56,145 bases of DNA from a virus: positions 1 through 56,145 of the IMG/VR virus record IMGVR_UViG_3300017917_004309; one strand, 5' to 3'. Position numbers and translations under genes: made by a program. Shown here in pieces: positions 39,100 through 50,075 of the stretch. Below the pieces are notes generated by a model, which saw only the letters and a program-made list of their open reading frames with translations, was not told the DNA's origin and did not search any database. Numbering within the stretch: the stretch's first letter is position 1; each line of letters opens with the position of its first letter.

Positions 39100-39102
39100 A
39101 TA
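39095..39102 (+). promoter_or_regulatory. T4-late-like box (ACTAAATA)
   Basis: ACTAAATA overlaps the giant gene's stop and lies 20 bases before the gp8 ATG. Likely an internal late promoter that boosts gp8 and later genes. Confidence 0.45.
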
Positions 39103-39122
39103 GTACAAACATTTATAATAAC

Positions 39123-40754
39123 ATGTCCGCAATAATTACAGATCAATTTAGGATATTGAATGCTCAATCATTTGTTGAGACTTTTGCTGGTATTGGATCC
39201 ACAAATTATTCATATTATACATTCATAGGACTTCCAAATCCATATGATACGGCAACAGGATCAGGAACTACTGATTGGAACGATAATCCCCCATCTCCTC
39301 AAGATATGTTTAGGGGATTAAATGATTGTCACGACACCATGATTTCATTGAAAAGATTTAATTCTTTAGATTTGAGGAGAGTTATTCGAAAACTCGAATG
39401 GAGTGCAGGAACCACCTATGAAATGTATAGAAATGATTATAATGTTCTAAATCCTTCACCAATCACATTTTCAAACAGTTTATATGACTCAAATTATTAT
39501 GTTCTTAATAGTGATTATAGAGTTTATATTTGTCTTAATAATGGAACTACTCCAGAAAATCCAACGGGAAGTCCTTCAATTGATGAGCCATTATTTACAG
39601 ATCTTGAACCAAGGGCTGCTGGTACTTCCGGTGATGGATATGTATGGAAATATCTATACACAATTTCCCCAAGAGACATTATTAAATTTGATTCCAGTGA
39701 ATATATACCAGTTCCGAATGGTTGGGGAACTGGAGAGTCTGAAGAAATAAAAAATAATGCGGTTGATGGAAAAATAGAAGTAATTATTATAGAAAATCGT
39801 GGAGATGGATATGAGCCAATAAGTACATCCATCAAAAATGTTCCCATTTTAGGAGATGGAACTGGAGGAAAGGCCACTATAACTGTAGATTCTTCGGGAA
39901 AAGTTTCAGATGTGTTTATTACTGAAGGTGGTAGTGGGTATACAAAAGCAGTTTTACAATTTTATCCAGGTGCTCCTGGATCTGAAATTGGCGGACCAAT
40001 AAGCGGCTTAAATAATGTTGGAGTTGCTACAACTTCAATTGCACAATTTGATGTCATAATTCCACCTCCAGGGGGACATGGATTTGACATTTATCGTGAA
40101 CTTGGTGCAAATCGCCTTATGATATATTCCCGATTTGAAAATGATGAGAATAATCCAGATACAATTATTGGGAATGATTTTGCTAGAATTGGAATTATAA
40201 AAAATCCTTTGGCGTATGGTAGTGAAAATCAACTACTTACTGCATCGGAATATAGTGCTTTATATTCATTAAAACTTAAAAGTTCAACAGGGGCTAGCAT
40301 TTCGAATGTTGAATATGATGTAGATAGCACTATTGAACAAACTATTGGAATTGGTTCAACTGCTATTGGTGTTGTTGCTTCTTGGGACAACACAACGGGA
40401 ATATTGAAATATTATCAGCCCGTTGGACTTGCTTCAACTACAGTTGGATATAGAATTGTAAAATTTACTTCGGAAATTGGAGTTGGAGGAACTCATTTAA
40501 TAACTGGAGCAACAGCAGGAACAAATTTAGTAGTTGATACCACATTTGGATCTTCAGCATCTCCAGCAAATTCAGTAACTATTGGATCTGGAGTAAATAC
40601 CAGAACTATTAAATTGGGCCAATCATATATTGGAGGATGCGCTAATCCCGAGATTAAAAAATACTCAGGAGAAATTCTCTATATAGATAACAGAGCAGCG
40701 ATTATTCGTTCCCCGAATCAAAAAGAAGACGTTAAAATTGTATTAGAGTTTTAA
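39123..40754 (+). CDS. gp8: gp8-like baseplate wedge protein (543 aa)
   Basis: The N-terminus aligns with T4 gp8 (QFRILNAQSFVETF..., FIGLPNPY..., DMFRGLNDCHDTMISLKRF). A central GDGYVWKYLYTISPRDIIKF matches the T4 GDGYVWEYLFEIPP block, and the C-terminus GEILYIDNRAAIIRSPNQKE matches T4 GEMIYMENRPPIIMAMDQTE. T4 gp8 has 334 residues; the extra 200 are a beta-repeat insertion (residues about 215-300, ENRGDGYEPISTS and GGSGYTKAVL) plus later segments. gp8 joins gp7 and gp10 in the wedge. Confidence 0.92.
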   Translation: MSAIITDQFRILNAQSFVETFAGIGSTNYSYYTFIGLPNPYDTATGSGTTDWNDNPPSPQDMFRGLNDCHDTMISLKRFNSLDLRRVIRKLEWSAGTTYEMYRNDYNVLNPSPITFSNSLYDSNYYVLNSDYRVYICLNNGTTPENPTGSPSIDEPLFTDLEPRAAGTSGDGYVWKYLYTISPRDIIKFDSSEYIPVPNGWGTGESEEIKNNAVDGKIEVIIIENRGDGYEPISTSIKNVPILGDGTGGKATITVDSSGKVSDVFITEGGSGYTKAVLQFYPGAPGSEIGGPISGLNNVGVATTSIAQFDVIIPPPGGHGFDIYRELGANRLMIYSRFENDENNPDTIIGNDFARIGIIKNPLAYGSENQLLTASEYSALYSLKLKSSTGASISNVEYDVDSTIEQTIGIGSTAIGVVASWDNTTGILKYYQPVGLASTTVGYRIVKFTSEIGVGGTHLITGATAGTNLVVDTTFGSSASPANSVTIGSGVNTRTIKLGQSYIGGCANPEIKKYSGEILYIDNRAAIIRSPNQKEDVKIVLEF

Positions 40755-40757
40755 ACA

Positions 40758-43700
40758 ATGCCACAAAATACTAATCTAAACATAAGTCCATATTTTGACG
40801 ACTTTAATGAAGATAAAAACTACAAAAGAGTTCTTTTTAAGCCAGGATATCCAGTTCAGGCTAGAGAATTAAGTACATTACAGTCAATATTACAGAATCA
40901 AATCGAGTCATTTGGAAATCATTTTTTTAAAGAGGGAACGAAAGTAATTCCTGGACAAACTTCATATGATAATCGTATAGATTATGTTTGTTTAGATTCA
41001 GTTTATTTTGGTGCAAATATTAATTCATATTTAGACAAGCTCATTGGAGTTACAATTACTGGACAAACAACCGGAATTAGCGCAAAGGTGGAGTTGGTTC
41101 TTACAAATTCGGAATCAACTTTAGGATTAAATACCCTATATTTCAGATACGCATCTTCAGATACTACAGATTTTACGGGCAATAAATTTCAACCCGGAGA
41201 AATTTTAATTACAAATACAAGCATTGAATTAAATGGAACTACAATTATTCGTGAAAATTCTCCATTTGCCACAGTAGTTGCAGAAAATGCCACAGGAAAT
41301 GCATCTATAGCTGCAATAAATGATGGTATCTATTTTATTCGTGGACATTTTGTAAAAGTTTTGAAGCAAACGATAATTATAGATCAGTATTCAATTACCC
41401 CTAGCGCAAGAATTGGCCTTTTAATTGAAGAAGATTTAATAAATTCCTTTGACGATGAATCTCTAAATGATAATGCTCAAGGGTATTCTAATTTTGCAGC
41501 TCCAGGTGCGGATAGACTAAAAATATCTACAAGATTAATAAAAAAAGATATTGAAGACTTTAATGATGAGAATTTCATTGAATTAATGAGAGTTTTAAAT
41601 GGCTCTCTTCAAGAATTTACTCCACCTAAATCAAATGAAACTTATTTTAAAGATTTACTTGCAAAAAGAACGTATGATGAATCTGGAAATTATTCAGTAA
41701 AGGATTTTGAAATTTTTGCAAAAGAAAATTTAAATGACTATAAGGGAAATAATGGAGTTTATGCTGAAGATCAAACTACATTATCCGGACAAAAGCCATC
41801 AGAAGAATTATTAACTTTAGATATAAGTCCAGGAAAAGCTTATGTTGAAGGATATGATATTGAAAAAATATCATCAACACTTATCGATATTCCCAAAGCA
41901 AGAACAACAAAGAGTGTAGAAAATTCTGCAATAAATTTTGTCTCATGCTCCAGTATTTTAGTTAATAATGTATATGGTTCCCCTAGAGTTGGATTTGCAT
42001 ATACGGATACTGTTGTCTTAACAGATAGTAGAGTAAATAATTCTAGTCCAAATACTATTTCGGGAAATCAAATTGGTTTAGCAAGAATTTATGATTTTCA
42101 TCAGACAAATTCGGTTCATTTAAATGATACAACCGAATATGAACTTTTAATTTATGATATTACAACATTTACCAGTTTAACTTTGGGAAGTAGTGTAACT
42201 ATATCTGCCCCCGCTAAAATAGAAGGTTCAAATAGTGGTGCTACAGGATTTTTAAGGCAATCTGTTTCAGGATCATCCTCAGTAACTTTATATGACACTA
42301 AGGGAACTTTTATAGTTGGGGAGCAATTAATTGTTAATGAAGTAAGAATTCCCCAAACAATAACCACAGTAAGAGATTATGGATTTGATGATGTAAAATC
42401 TATTTTTGGAACAGATTCTGTAACTGCATCTGTTTTTTCTGCAGATTTAATTTTAAGCAAATCTAAGCAAATTGCTCCTACTTCTACTGCGTTTACAATT
42501 ACGAGTGGCGGTAGTGTAACTATTGGAATAACAACATCATCAGTTAATCCACCAAAAGTTGGGGACGTAATTCGATATACTAAACCATCCGGGACAGATT
42601 CCACATATAATAAAGTTACTGCGGTAGCCTCTAATTTAAAATCATTTACGGTTTCTGGAATTAGTAGCACAACAAATATTAACGATGGAACTCTTCCAGG
42701 ATCGACAATAACTGTAAATGATCTTGTTATTGTCTCGGGAGAGTTAAAAAATAAAGCAGCTAGAGATTTATATGAGACACTTCCACATCCAAACATTGCG
42801 ACAGTAAATTTAACTAAAACTAGATTATCCATTAAAAAATCTTACACTAGTAATGTATCTTCATCCACATTTACTGTAACGGAATCGGATTCAAATTTAT
42901 TTTTCAAAGATTTTAGTCCAACGGATTACAATCTAACATATAGCGATGGAACAATAGAAACTTTGTCTCCAGGAAAAATTGTACTGTCAAATTCCGCAAA
43001 GACTATAACAATTTCACAACTATCAAAATCTACAAGTTCTAATGCAATTTTAACTGCTACATTAGAAAAAATAAATCCTAAGCCTCAGGAGAGAATTTTA
43101 ATTAGTTCTGCTGCACTAACCATCAATAGATCAAATAAGCAACAATCATCAGCAGCAATAGATGGATTAACGTATAATACAATATATGGAACTAGAGTGC
43201 AAGACTCAGAAATTTGCTTAAATGTGGCTGATGTTATAAGAATAAATGGAATTTATGAATCTTCAAATTTAAATGATCCGATTTTACCTAAGATTGATTT
43301 ATCGGAAATTAATGGAAGTATTTTATCGCTACTTCCTGGTCAATATGTTAATGGAAGAACATCAAAGGCAATTGGAAAAATTGTATCAGTAACTGCATCG
43401 TCAATTACATTTACGTATGAAAATGATTCAATTTTTGTTCAAGATGAAAATATTTTTATCCCAAATTCGAATATTTCTGCTAAAATTTCTAGCGTGAATG
43501 TTCCATCAAAAAACATTTCAAGCCTTTATTCATTTGATAGCGGAAACCTTCCTGAATATGTCGATTATGGAAAAATTATTAGAAAAATTGGTGCTGAAGT
43601 TCCTACAAGAAAGATAACAATTGTTTATGATTATTATACTAGTGCTTCAGGGAATACTGGAGATTTTATTTGCGTTTCCAGTTTTTCATCGGAAAATTAT

Positions 43701-46700
43701 AAAAACAACCTTCCATCAATTTCCGGCAATTTAAAAGCTTCAGATATTATCGATATAAGACCAAGAGTTAGTGATTACAATCCAGCTTCTGCAACTTTAT
43801 CCCCATTTGAATTTGGCTCAAGAAACTTTACATCCTCTGGAACAAACGTAACAAACCCAATAAAAAATGCATCTTCGATACTATTAGACTATTCATTCTA
43901 TCTCGGAAGAATTGATAAAGTTTACTTATCTAAAGATGGTATTTTTGTTGTTAGAAGTGGAGTTCCTTCAGAAAATCCAGTCCAGCCAATTGATACTACA
44001 CGATCATTGGAAATTGCAACAGTTAAAGTAAATCCATATGTATATGTTGTAAAGCAAGATGTAAAAATAACGACTTCGAAACATAAGCGTTATACAATGA
44101 AAGATATTGAAAAACTTGAAAATAGAATTACTGAAGTTGAAAAATTAACTTCACTATCTTTGCTTGAAACTAATACTAAAAATTTATCAATAAAAGATGC
44201 CGTTACTGGATTAGATAGATTCAAAAGTGGATTTTTCGTTGATAATTTTAATAGTCATTCTAGCCACACTATCTCTCATCCGGATTTTAATGCGAGTATA
44301 GATCCCGTTGAAGGAGTTTTAAGACCGTCACACTATACAACTTCACTAGATTTATATCCAGATTTTACTGGGGAATACAGTTCAAATATTGTTAAGTCTG
44401 GCAAACTTGCAATGTTGAAATATACTGAAGTTGAAAAAATTAAACAAAGATTTGCTACTCGGGTTGAAAATGTAAATCCATTTTCAGTTGTTACGTGGAC
44501 AGGAACTCTTACTCTCAATCCAAATTCAGACACATGGTTTGAAGAAAAAAAATTAGAAGTTAAAAATGTAAAGCAAGAAGGAAATTATGATGCCTTAATG
44601 AACGTTTTGGGCATAGATCCAAATACTGGAATGAGTCCTGTCGATTGGGGTGCATGGGAAACACAGTGGACGGGAAGAGAATTAATTGGTTCGGCAGAAA
44701 GAGTAACTAATGTTAGACTTGATACTGAGACTGGTCCAGAAGTTAGAGCAGGAACTGCCGAAAGAGATGAATGGCCATTTATAGCTCCAACATTTTCAAG
44801 TACAACAACAAGAACCTTAACTTCGGAAAGAGTTTTAGAGGAAACATATAGGACCATAGGTTCTGAATCTAGAACAGGGGTTCAATTTAAAGTCACTGAA
44901 GATGTGAATACTGTCAGTTTAGGCGACAGATTAGTTGGAAGAGAAATAATTCCATTCATGAGGGAACGTAACATTGAATTGATTGCAAAACGAGTAAAAC
45001 CAAGTACATTATTTTATCCTTTCTTTAATAATGTAGATGTATTTGAATATACGATGCCAAAACTAGTTGAGATTTCAATGGTTTCTGGAATTTTTGTTCC
45101 AGGAGAAACTGTTCGTGCCTTTTCGGGCCGATGGTCTGGAGAATCTGCAATTTTTAGTGGGAAAATAGCAAAGGCTAATCACAAGTATGGTGATGTTCTT
45201 AATCCAACTGAAGTTTACCAAAGAAATCCATATAATGTCAATGAAACCTTGCCATCAAACTACTCAGCATCAACAACAATTTTGAATATTGATACCAGCT
45301 CATTAGAAATTAAATCAGAATCTCAATATTATGGATATTTTATTACTGGATCAAGACTTGTAGGGCAAACAAGTGGTGCAATTGCTGTCGTATCAAGAAA
45401 AAGGTTTGTTTCAGATGAAGCTGGAACATTTATAGGATCATTTTATATTCCAAATCCAAATATAACATCAAGTCCTAAATTCCAAACAGGAACAAAAACA
45501 TTCTTGTTAATCTCAGATAAGGACAATAAGTATATACCGGGAGAAGTAATAAGTCAAGTAGAATCATCATTTACTGCTGCCGGTGAATTAAACATTTCTC
45601 AAGAAGTGACATTATCCACAAGAAATGCTGAGGTTCAAAGAATTCCCGCTTCTGAATCCAGGGTTATTGAGGGAAGAGTAACCGAAACTAGAGATTTATC
45701 TCCGGTTTCCACCATACTAGATCAAACAACTACAACTAGAATCGGAAATTGGTATGATCCGCTTGCCGAATCATTCATAGTTGATTCTGCCGGTGGATTT
45801 TTCTTAACTTCCGCTGAAGTATATTTTTATAGCAAAGATACCACATTGCCGGTTTCGTGCCAAATACGTTCTTTGTCCGGAGGAGTTCCAACTTCAACAA
45901 TTTTACCATTTGCGGAAGTTACTCTTCAGCCTAGTGATGTTAGTACTTCTAATGATGCATCTATTCCAACTAAATTTACTTTCCCATCTCCAATTTACTT
46001 AAAGGATGGCGGTGAATATGCTCTAGTTTTAGTAACTGATTCTTCAAATTATTTGACTTGGATTTCTAGAATGGGAGAGGTTGATATCTCTTCAGCCAAC
46101 CTATCAGAATCTCAACGAGTAATTGTTTCACAGCAACCTTATTTGGGATCACTATTCAAATCACAAAATGGAGCTACTTGGGATCCAAGTCAATTAGAAG
46201 ATCTTAAGTTTACAATTTATGGTGCAAAATTTAGTAGAGAGCCCGGAACATTTACAGTATATAATCCAAGTTTAAATTTGGGTAATAATCAAATTGCGAA
46301 ATTAAAGCCAGAACCAATTAAAACTATATCAAATCAAGTAATAATTGGATTAGCAAATACCATATCAACTCCACTTGGAATTGGTACTATTATAACACAA
46401 AATAATAATACAAATGCAACTGGAAGACTAGTAAATACTCTGGGGGCGATTGGAATTGGCAGCACACTAGCGTTAACAATCAATAACGTCGGATCTGGAG
46501 TAACTCCATCCTCGGGACAATATACGTTTACAAACGTAAATATAGTTTCAGTAACTGGATTTGGAACTGGAGGAGTGGCTCAAGTAACAGTAAATAATGG
46601 GAATATTGGAGTTGCTACAGTCACTGCAGGAGGAAGAGGTTATGCAGTTGGTGATGTTGTTCAACTTAAACTTGGAGCTTTAAGTGAAAATGTTAGGTTT

Positions 46701-48182
46701 AATGTTGGAATTGTATCAGCGTACAATTCCATCATTGTTGAAGATGTTCAGGGAACATTCGATCTCGCAAATTCTCTCAGGTGGGTAGATGCTGGAGTTG
46801 CGAAAACATTTTTCTATAATGCAACTTCGGATCCCACGATTCCGGTAAGTTTGGTTTCAAATTCAGATTCAGATGGATTGCATTTTAAAGTAAATCACAG
46901 AAATCATGGAATGCATTCAAAATCAAATCTAGTAGTTATAAGTAATGTAACTTCGGATTTACCTCCAGAAAAATTAACACAGGTTTATCTGGCAACAGCA
47001 TCTTCGTCCATACCAGTTTCTTCAGTTGGGATATTTACAAGTTTTGAAAATGTTTCTGTTTCTGCTTCCAATCCAGGATATGTTATAATAAATTCAGAAA
47101 TTATTGGATATACTGGAGTTGATGCGGGAAGTAGTTCTTTAACCGGAATTATTAGAAAAGTTGATTCTACGATTGCGAATCAACATGAAATTGGTGATTT
47201 AGTTTATAAGTATGAACTATCCGGAGTTTCCTTGAGAAGGATTAATAAAACACACTCCTTATCGAGTAGTAATCAAATCTTAAACAATTCTATTGATGAG
47301 TATTATTTAAAACTTGATACCGCAAATTCATCTGTCGGAATCGTTAGAGATGGAAGTGTTGCTAATGGATTTCCAATTTTGAGGTTTGCAAAAACAAAAC
47401 AAGTTGGTGGAATAAATGCTACCGCAACTCAAAATATTGCATTTGAAACAATAAGGCCAAATATAAAATTCTTGGCTTTAGATAAAACCCAGGTTTCAGC
47501 TAGACTAAGAACAGTATCAGGAACTAGCGTAAATGGAACAGAATCCTCATTTGCAGATCAGGGATTTGATGAAATATCATTAAATCAAATTAATTATTTT
47601 AACTCCCCAAGAATAATATGTTCCGACGTAAACGAAACTGCATTTTTAACAAATATACCAAAAAATAAATCCATGTTTATGGAACTATTTTTAACAACGG
47701 CAAATGAAAATGTAAGCCCAATTATCGATTTAGATAGAGTTAATGTCATAACTACTACTAACAGAATCGATAAACCGATAGATGATGTGATTTCAGATCC
47801 TAGAGTTAATCAAACCGGATTAGATCCTCATGCCGCAACTTATGTTAGTCAAAAAGTTATTCTTGAAAATCCTGCTACTTCTTTGGACGTAAGGTTTACT
47901 GCAATAAAATATGACTCTAATGATATAAGGGTGATGTATAAAGTTTTTAGAGCAGATTCTCCTGATACTACTCAACCGTATACATTTTTCCCAGGGTCAA
48001 ATCAAATAGATGATGGCACTGGAAACAATTTGGAAGTAAATTCTTCAAAATTTTTAGATTATTCTTATAAAGTTGATAACTTACAACCATTTACGGGATT
48101 TATGATAAAAGTGATTATGGCGGGAACTAACCAAGCAACGCCTCCATTAATATCAAATCTATCTGCAATAGCATTAGCATGA
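40758..48182 (+). CDS. DUF4815-type baseplate/tail-fibre protein (2474 aa)
   Basis: The N-terminus MPQNTNLNISPYFDDFNEDK, then KRVLFKPGYPVQARELSTLQ and SILQNQIESFGNHFFKEGTK is the hallmark of DUF4815 virion proteins of marine T4-like phages. It occupies the region of T4 genes 9-12 (gp10/gp11/short fibres). A helical stretch near residues 1110-1150 (TMKDIEKLENRITEVEKLTS) suggests a trimeric coiled coil, and long beta-rich parts follow. The C-terminal domains may contact the cell. One of the two largest genes in the window; function as a fibre or outer wedge inferred from family and position. Confidence 0.85.
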   Translation: MPQNTNLNISPYFDDFNEDKNYKRVLFKPGYPVQARELSTLQSILQNQIESFGNHFFKEGTKVIPGQTSYDNRIDYVCLDSVYFGANINSYLDKLIGVTITGQTTGISAKVELVLTNSESTLGLNTLYFRYASSDTTDFTGNKFQPGEILITNTSIELNGTTIIRENSPFATVVAENATGNASIAAINDGIYFIRGHFVKVLKQTIIIDQYSITPSARIGLLIEEDLINSFDDESLNDNAQGYSNFAAPGADRLKISTRLIKKDIEDFNDENFIELMRVLNGSLQEFTPPKSNETYFKDLLAKRTYDESGNYSVKDFEIFAKENLNDYKGNNGVYAEDQTTLSGQKPSEELLTLDISPGKAYVEGYDIEKISSTLIDIPKARTTKSVENSAINFVSCSSILVNNVYGSPRVGFAYTDTVVLTDSRVNNSSPNTISGNQIGLARIYDFHQTNSVHLNDTTEYELLIYDITTFTSLTLGSSVTISAPAKIEGSNSGATGFLRQSVSGSSSVTLYDTKGTFIVGEQLIVNEVRIPQTITTVRDYGFDDVKSIFGTDSVTASVFSADLILSKSKQIAPTSTAFTITSGGSVTIGITTSSVNPPKVGDVIRYTKPSGTDSTYNKVTAVASNLKSFTVSGISSTTNINDGTLPGSTITVNDLVIVSGELKNKAARDLYETLPHPNIATVNLTKTRLSIKKSYTSNVSSSTFTVTESDSNLFFKDFSPTDYNLTYSDGTIETLSPGKIVLSNSAKTITISQLSKSTSSNAILTATLEKINPKPQERILISSAALTINRSNKQQSSAAIDGLTYNTIYGTRVQDSEICLNVADVIRINGIYESSNLNDPILPKIDLSEINGSILSLLPGQYVNGRTSKAIGKIVSVTASSITFTYENDSIFVQDENIFIPNSNISAKISSVNVPSKNISSLYSFDSGNLPEYVDYGKIIRKIGAEVPTRKITIVYDYYTSASGNTGDFICVSSFSSENYKNNLPSISGNLKASDIIDIRPRVSDYNPASATLSPFEFGSRNFTSSGTNVTNPIKNASSILLDYSFYLGRIDKVYLSKDGIFVVRSGVPSENPVQPIDTTRSLEIATVKVNPYVYVVKQDVKITTSKHKRYTMKDIEKLENRITEVEKLTSLSLLETNTKNLSIKDAVTGLDRFKSGFFVDNFNSHSSHTISHPDFNASIDPVEGVLRPSHYTTSLDLYPDFTGEYSSNIVKSGKLAMLKYTEVEKIKQRFATRVENVNPFSVVTWTGTLTLNPNSDTWFEEKKLEVKNVKQEGNYDALMNVLGIDPNTGMSPVDWGAWETQWTGRELIGSAERVTNVRLDTETGPEVRAGTAERDEWPFIAPTFSSTTTRTLTSERVLEETYRTIGSESRTGVQFKVTEDVNTVSLGDRLVGREIIPFMRERNIELIAKRVKPSTLFYPFFNNVDVFEYTMPKLVEISMVSGIFVPGETVRAFSGRWSGESAIFSGKIAKANHKYGDVLNPTEVYQRNPYNVNETLPSNYSASTTILNIDTSSLEIKSESQYYGYFITGSRLVGQTSGAIAVVSRKRFVSDEAGTFIGSFYIPNPNITSSPKFQTGTKTFLLISDKDNKYIPGEVISQVESSFTAAGELNISQEVTLSTRNAEVQRIPASESRVIEGRVTETRDLSPVSTILDQTTTTRIGNWYDPLAESFIVDSAGGFFLTSAEVYFYSKDTTLPVSCQIRSLSGGVPTSTILPFAEVTLQPSDVSTSNDASIPTKFTFPSPIYLKDGGEYALVLVTDSSNYLTWISRMGEVDISSANLSESQRVIVSQQPYLGSLFKSQNGATWDPSQLEDLKFTIYGAKFSREPGTFTVYNPSLNLGNNQIAKLKPEPIKTISNQVIIGLANTISTPLGIGTIITQNNNTNATGRLVNTLGAIGIGSTLALTINNVGSGVTPSSGQYTFTNVNIVSVTGFGTGGVAQVTVNNGNIGVATVTAGGRGYAVGDVVQLKLGALSENVRFNVGIVSAYNSIIVEDVQGTFDLANSLRWVDAGVAKTFFYNATSDPTIPVSLVSNSDSDGLHFKVNHRNHGMHSKSNLVVISNVTSDLPPEKLTQVYLATASSSIPVSSVGIFTSFENVSVSASNPGYVIINSEIIGYTGVDAGSSSLTGIIRKVDSTIANQHEIGDLVYKYELSGVSLRRINKTHSLSSSNQILNNSIDEYYLKLDTANSSVGIVRDGSVANGFPILRFAKTKQVGGINATATQNIAFETIRPNIKFLALDKTQVSARLRTVSGTSVNGTESSFADQGFDEISLNQINYFNSPRIICSDVNETAFLTNIPKNKSMFMELFLTTANENVSPIIDLDRVNVITTTNRIDKPIDDVISDPRVNQTGLDPHAATYVSQKVILENPATSLDVRFTAIKYDSNDIRVMYKVFRADSPDTTQPYTFFPGSNQIDDGTGNNLEVNSSKFLDYSYKVDNLQPFTGFMIKVIMAGTNQATPPLISNLSAIALA

Positions 48183-48382
48183 ATTTAGTACGAGTTGAGG
48201 GGGAGTCTCATCTGTACCGAGATGAGACTTCTATGGCTATAATTAACAAAGATAAAAGTGCATATAATGCATACATTGAATCCCGAAATAGAAAACTTCA
48301 AGAAAAAAACGAAATTGAAGATTTGAAAAAAGATGTGTCTGAGCTTAAAGAATTAGTATACAAGTTAATTGAAAAGTTATAA
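48179..48382 (+). CDS. Small coiled-coil tail-region protein (67 aa)
   Basis: Starts over the previous stop. MNLVRVEGESHLYRDETSMA, then IINKDKSAYNAYIESRNRKL and a leucine-heptad C-terminus (EIEDLKKDVSELKELVYKLI). I recall this VEGH-LYRDE-S-AI(I)N pattern as a conserved cyanophage small protein always near tail genes. Likely oligomeric and virion-linked. Confidence 0.7.
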   Translation: MNLVRVEGESHLYRDETSMAIINKDKSAYNAYIESRNRKLQEKNEIEDLKKDVSELKELVYKLIEKL

Positions 48383-48385
48383 ATA
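48378..48385 (+). promoter_or_regulatory. Consensus T4 late promoter box (TATAAATA)
   Basis: Exact TATAAATA overlapping the preceding stop and 30 bases before the ATG at 48415. Marks a likely second late operon (48415-53.8 kb). Confidence 0.65.
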
Positions 48386-48414
48386 TTTAACAAATGCTAG
48401 TTCTGTAACCAAAG

Positions 48415-48753
48415 ATGATAGCCAGAGTTGTAAATTTAGTTATTCCTCAGGGAGCAGACTACACAAATTTATTTTTACTCGAAGATAGTAATAATAGCCC
48501 GATTAATATGTCGGGATATTCTGGAATTTGTCATATTAAAAAACATCCAACAAGTAGAACAAAAGTTGGCCTTGGAGTTTCGTTTCCAGCTCCTCCTGTA
48601 GGACAGGTGAGAATTTCTTTGGGGTCTACGATAACTTCGACAATGAAGCCTGGAAAATATGTATATGATCTATTACTTACTGATGGAAATAATGTTAAAA
48701 CACGGGTCGTTGAGGGAATAGTTACAGTAACAGCAGGAGTTTCTACCACATGA
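48415..48753 (+). CDS. Beta-rich tail protein (112 aa)
   Basis: MIARVVNLVIPQGADYTNLF, then NMSGYSGICHIKKHPTSRTK, ending KPGKYVYDLLLTDGNNVKTR. The pattern (a linking strand, PGKYVYDL, VKTR-VEG) resembles the N-terminal domain of BppU-like or baseplate upper proteins. Stop overlaps the next ATG. Virion role inferred from position. Confidence 0.6.
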   Translation: MIARVVNLVIPQGADYTNLFLLEDSNNSPINMSGYSGICHIKKHPTSRTKVGLGVSFPAPPVGQVRISLGSTITSTMKPGKYVYDLLLTDGNNVKTRVVEGIVTVTAGVSTT

Positions 48754-50075
48754 CTTCTGAAATAAGAGTAAGATTAGCAGATCAAAGCGCAATTAAAGTT
48801 GTAGGAAGTTTAAATACTTCAGTTAATGATATTCCTGGGTTTGATGTTAGTGGTGCAGTAGAGGGGTCATATCTTCGTTATAATTTTACTGAGGGTAAAT
48901 GGAAAGTTACTAATACGCTAGATGTAAATCAAAGCACAAAATTAAGAATTAAAAGAACTTCTTTAGCAACTACTTCATTTTCTTTAGAATTTGGAGAGCC
49001 TGCAGTTTCAACCGGAGTTGGAACTGCAGGAGATACTGGAGGGAGACTTTGGGTTGGTAACAGCACCGGAAATGCCGTTCAAGTTGGCGGAGAATACTAT
49101 ACTTCAATGCTCGACCAAGAGCATGGAATTTTAACTGCAGATTCTGCAGTCATTGTGGATCAAAATAAATATATTGATTTTTTTAATGTAATTAATGGAG
49201 TTGTTGTTGGGGGTGGAATTACAGCTTCAACAATAAATGTAACGACTGGGGGAATTATTAGTGGCGATTTAGTTATAGATTCTGTTGGAATTGGATCAAA
49301 TAGAATTTATACCAAATCCACTTCGGATATTTTATACTTAGATCCAAGTCCAGAGGGACTTGATAGTGGGGGAACAGTAATAATTAAGGGAAATCTTCAA
49401 GTTGATGGTACATCTTCAATTATAAATTCTACGATTTTATCTAGCAATGAAGCTATATTTAATTTAGGCGATTCAACGACAACTAGAACAATTATCGGAA
49501 ATGTTTCTGTAGGATCTAGCATTCTTACATTAGATTCTGTTGTAGGGATTAATACCGGAGATGTTTTAAGTCATGTTTCCGGCCTTAGCCCCGTTACAGA
49601 AAATAGAAGTGTAGTGAGTTATAGTACGGTATTTAAAACTATAACAATATCTGGAATTACTACTGCAGGAATTTCTTCAGGATTTCAATTACCAATAACT
49701 CATGCATACGATACAAATACAGATAGAGGAATTTCATTTGATTACAATGACTCTTCTGCGGGAATAGGATACACTGTCAATAAAAAAGGATTTTTTGGTT
49801 ATGATGATTCGTCTAAAAAATGGACTTACATTCCAGAAGTTACCGTAACAAATAGTGTTGTTAGTGGTACTAGAGGATATATAGATATTAGGGGCATTTA
49901 TCTGCAACCAGCTGAAGTAAATCAATATGGAATTGCATATTTAGATTCTGATGGTTATGTTAATCATACCGGATCTCCAGGAACAGGTATAAGTACTTCT
50001 AGCTATATACTTACAACAACACTGGGATCAAATGTTCCAGTATGGACAGATACAATCGATGGGGGGAGTTACTAA
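48750..50075 (+). CDS. Fibre-like virion protein (441 aa)
   Basis: MTSEIRVRLADQSAIKVVGS; contains VIIKGNLQVDGTSSIINSTI, the NLQVDG-TT-INSTT repeat typical of phage fibre and fibritin proteins, then many short beta repeats (SVGIGSNRIYTKST). It lies immediately before gp13, where T4 has wac (fibritin), so a neck/tail fibre role is likely. Overlaps the next gene by one base. Confidence 0.65.
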   Translation: MTSEIRVRLADQSAIKVVGSLNTSVNDIPGFDVSGAVEGSYLRYNFTEGKWKVTNTLDVNQSTKLRIKRTSLATTSFSLEFGEPAVSTGVGTAGDTGGRLWVGNSTGNAVQVGGEYYTSMLDQEHGILTADSAVIVDQNKYIDFFNVINGVVVGGGITASTINVTTGGIISGDLVIDSVGIGSNRIYTKSTSDILYLDPSPEGLDSGGTVIIKGNLQVDGTSSIINSTILSSNEAIFNLGDSTTTRTIIGNVSVGSSILTLDSVVGINTGDVLSHVSGLSPVTENRSVVSYSTVFKTITISGITTAGISSGFQLPITHAYDTNTDRGISFDYNDSSAGIGYTVNKKGFFGYDDSSKKWTYIPEVTVTNSVVSGTRGYIDIRGIYLQPAEVNQYGIAYLDSDGYVNHTGSPGTGISTSSYILTTTLGSNVPVWTDTIDGGSY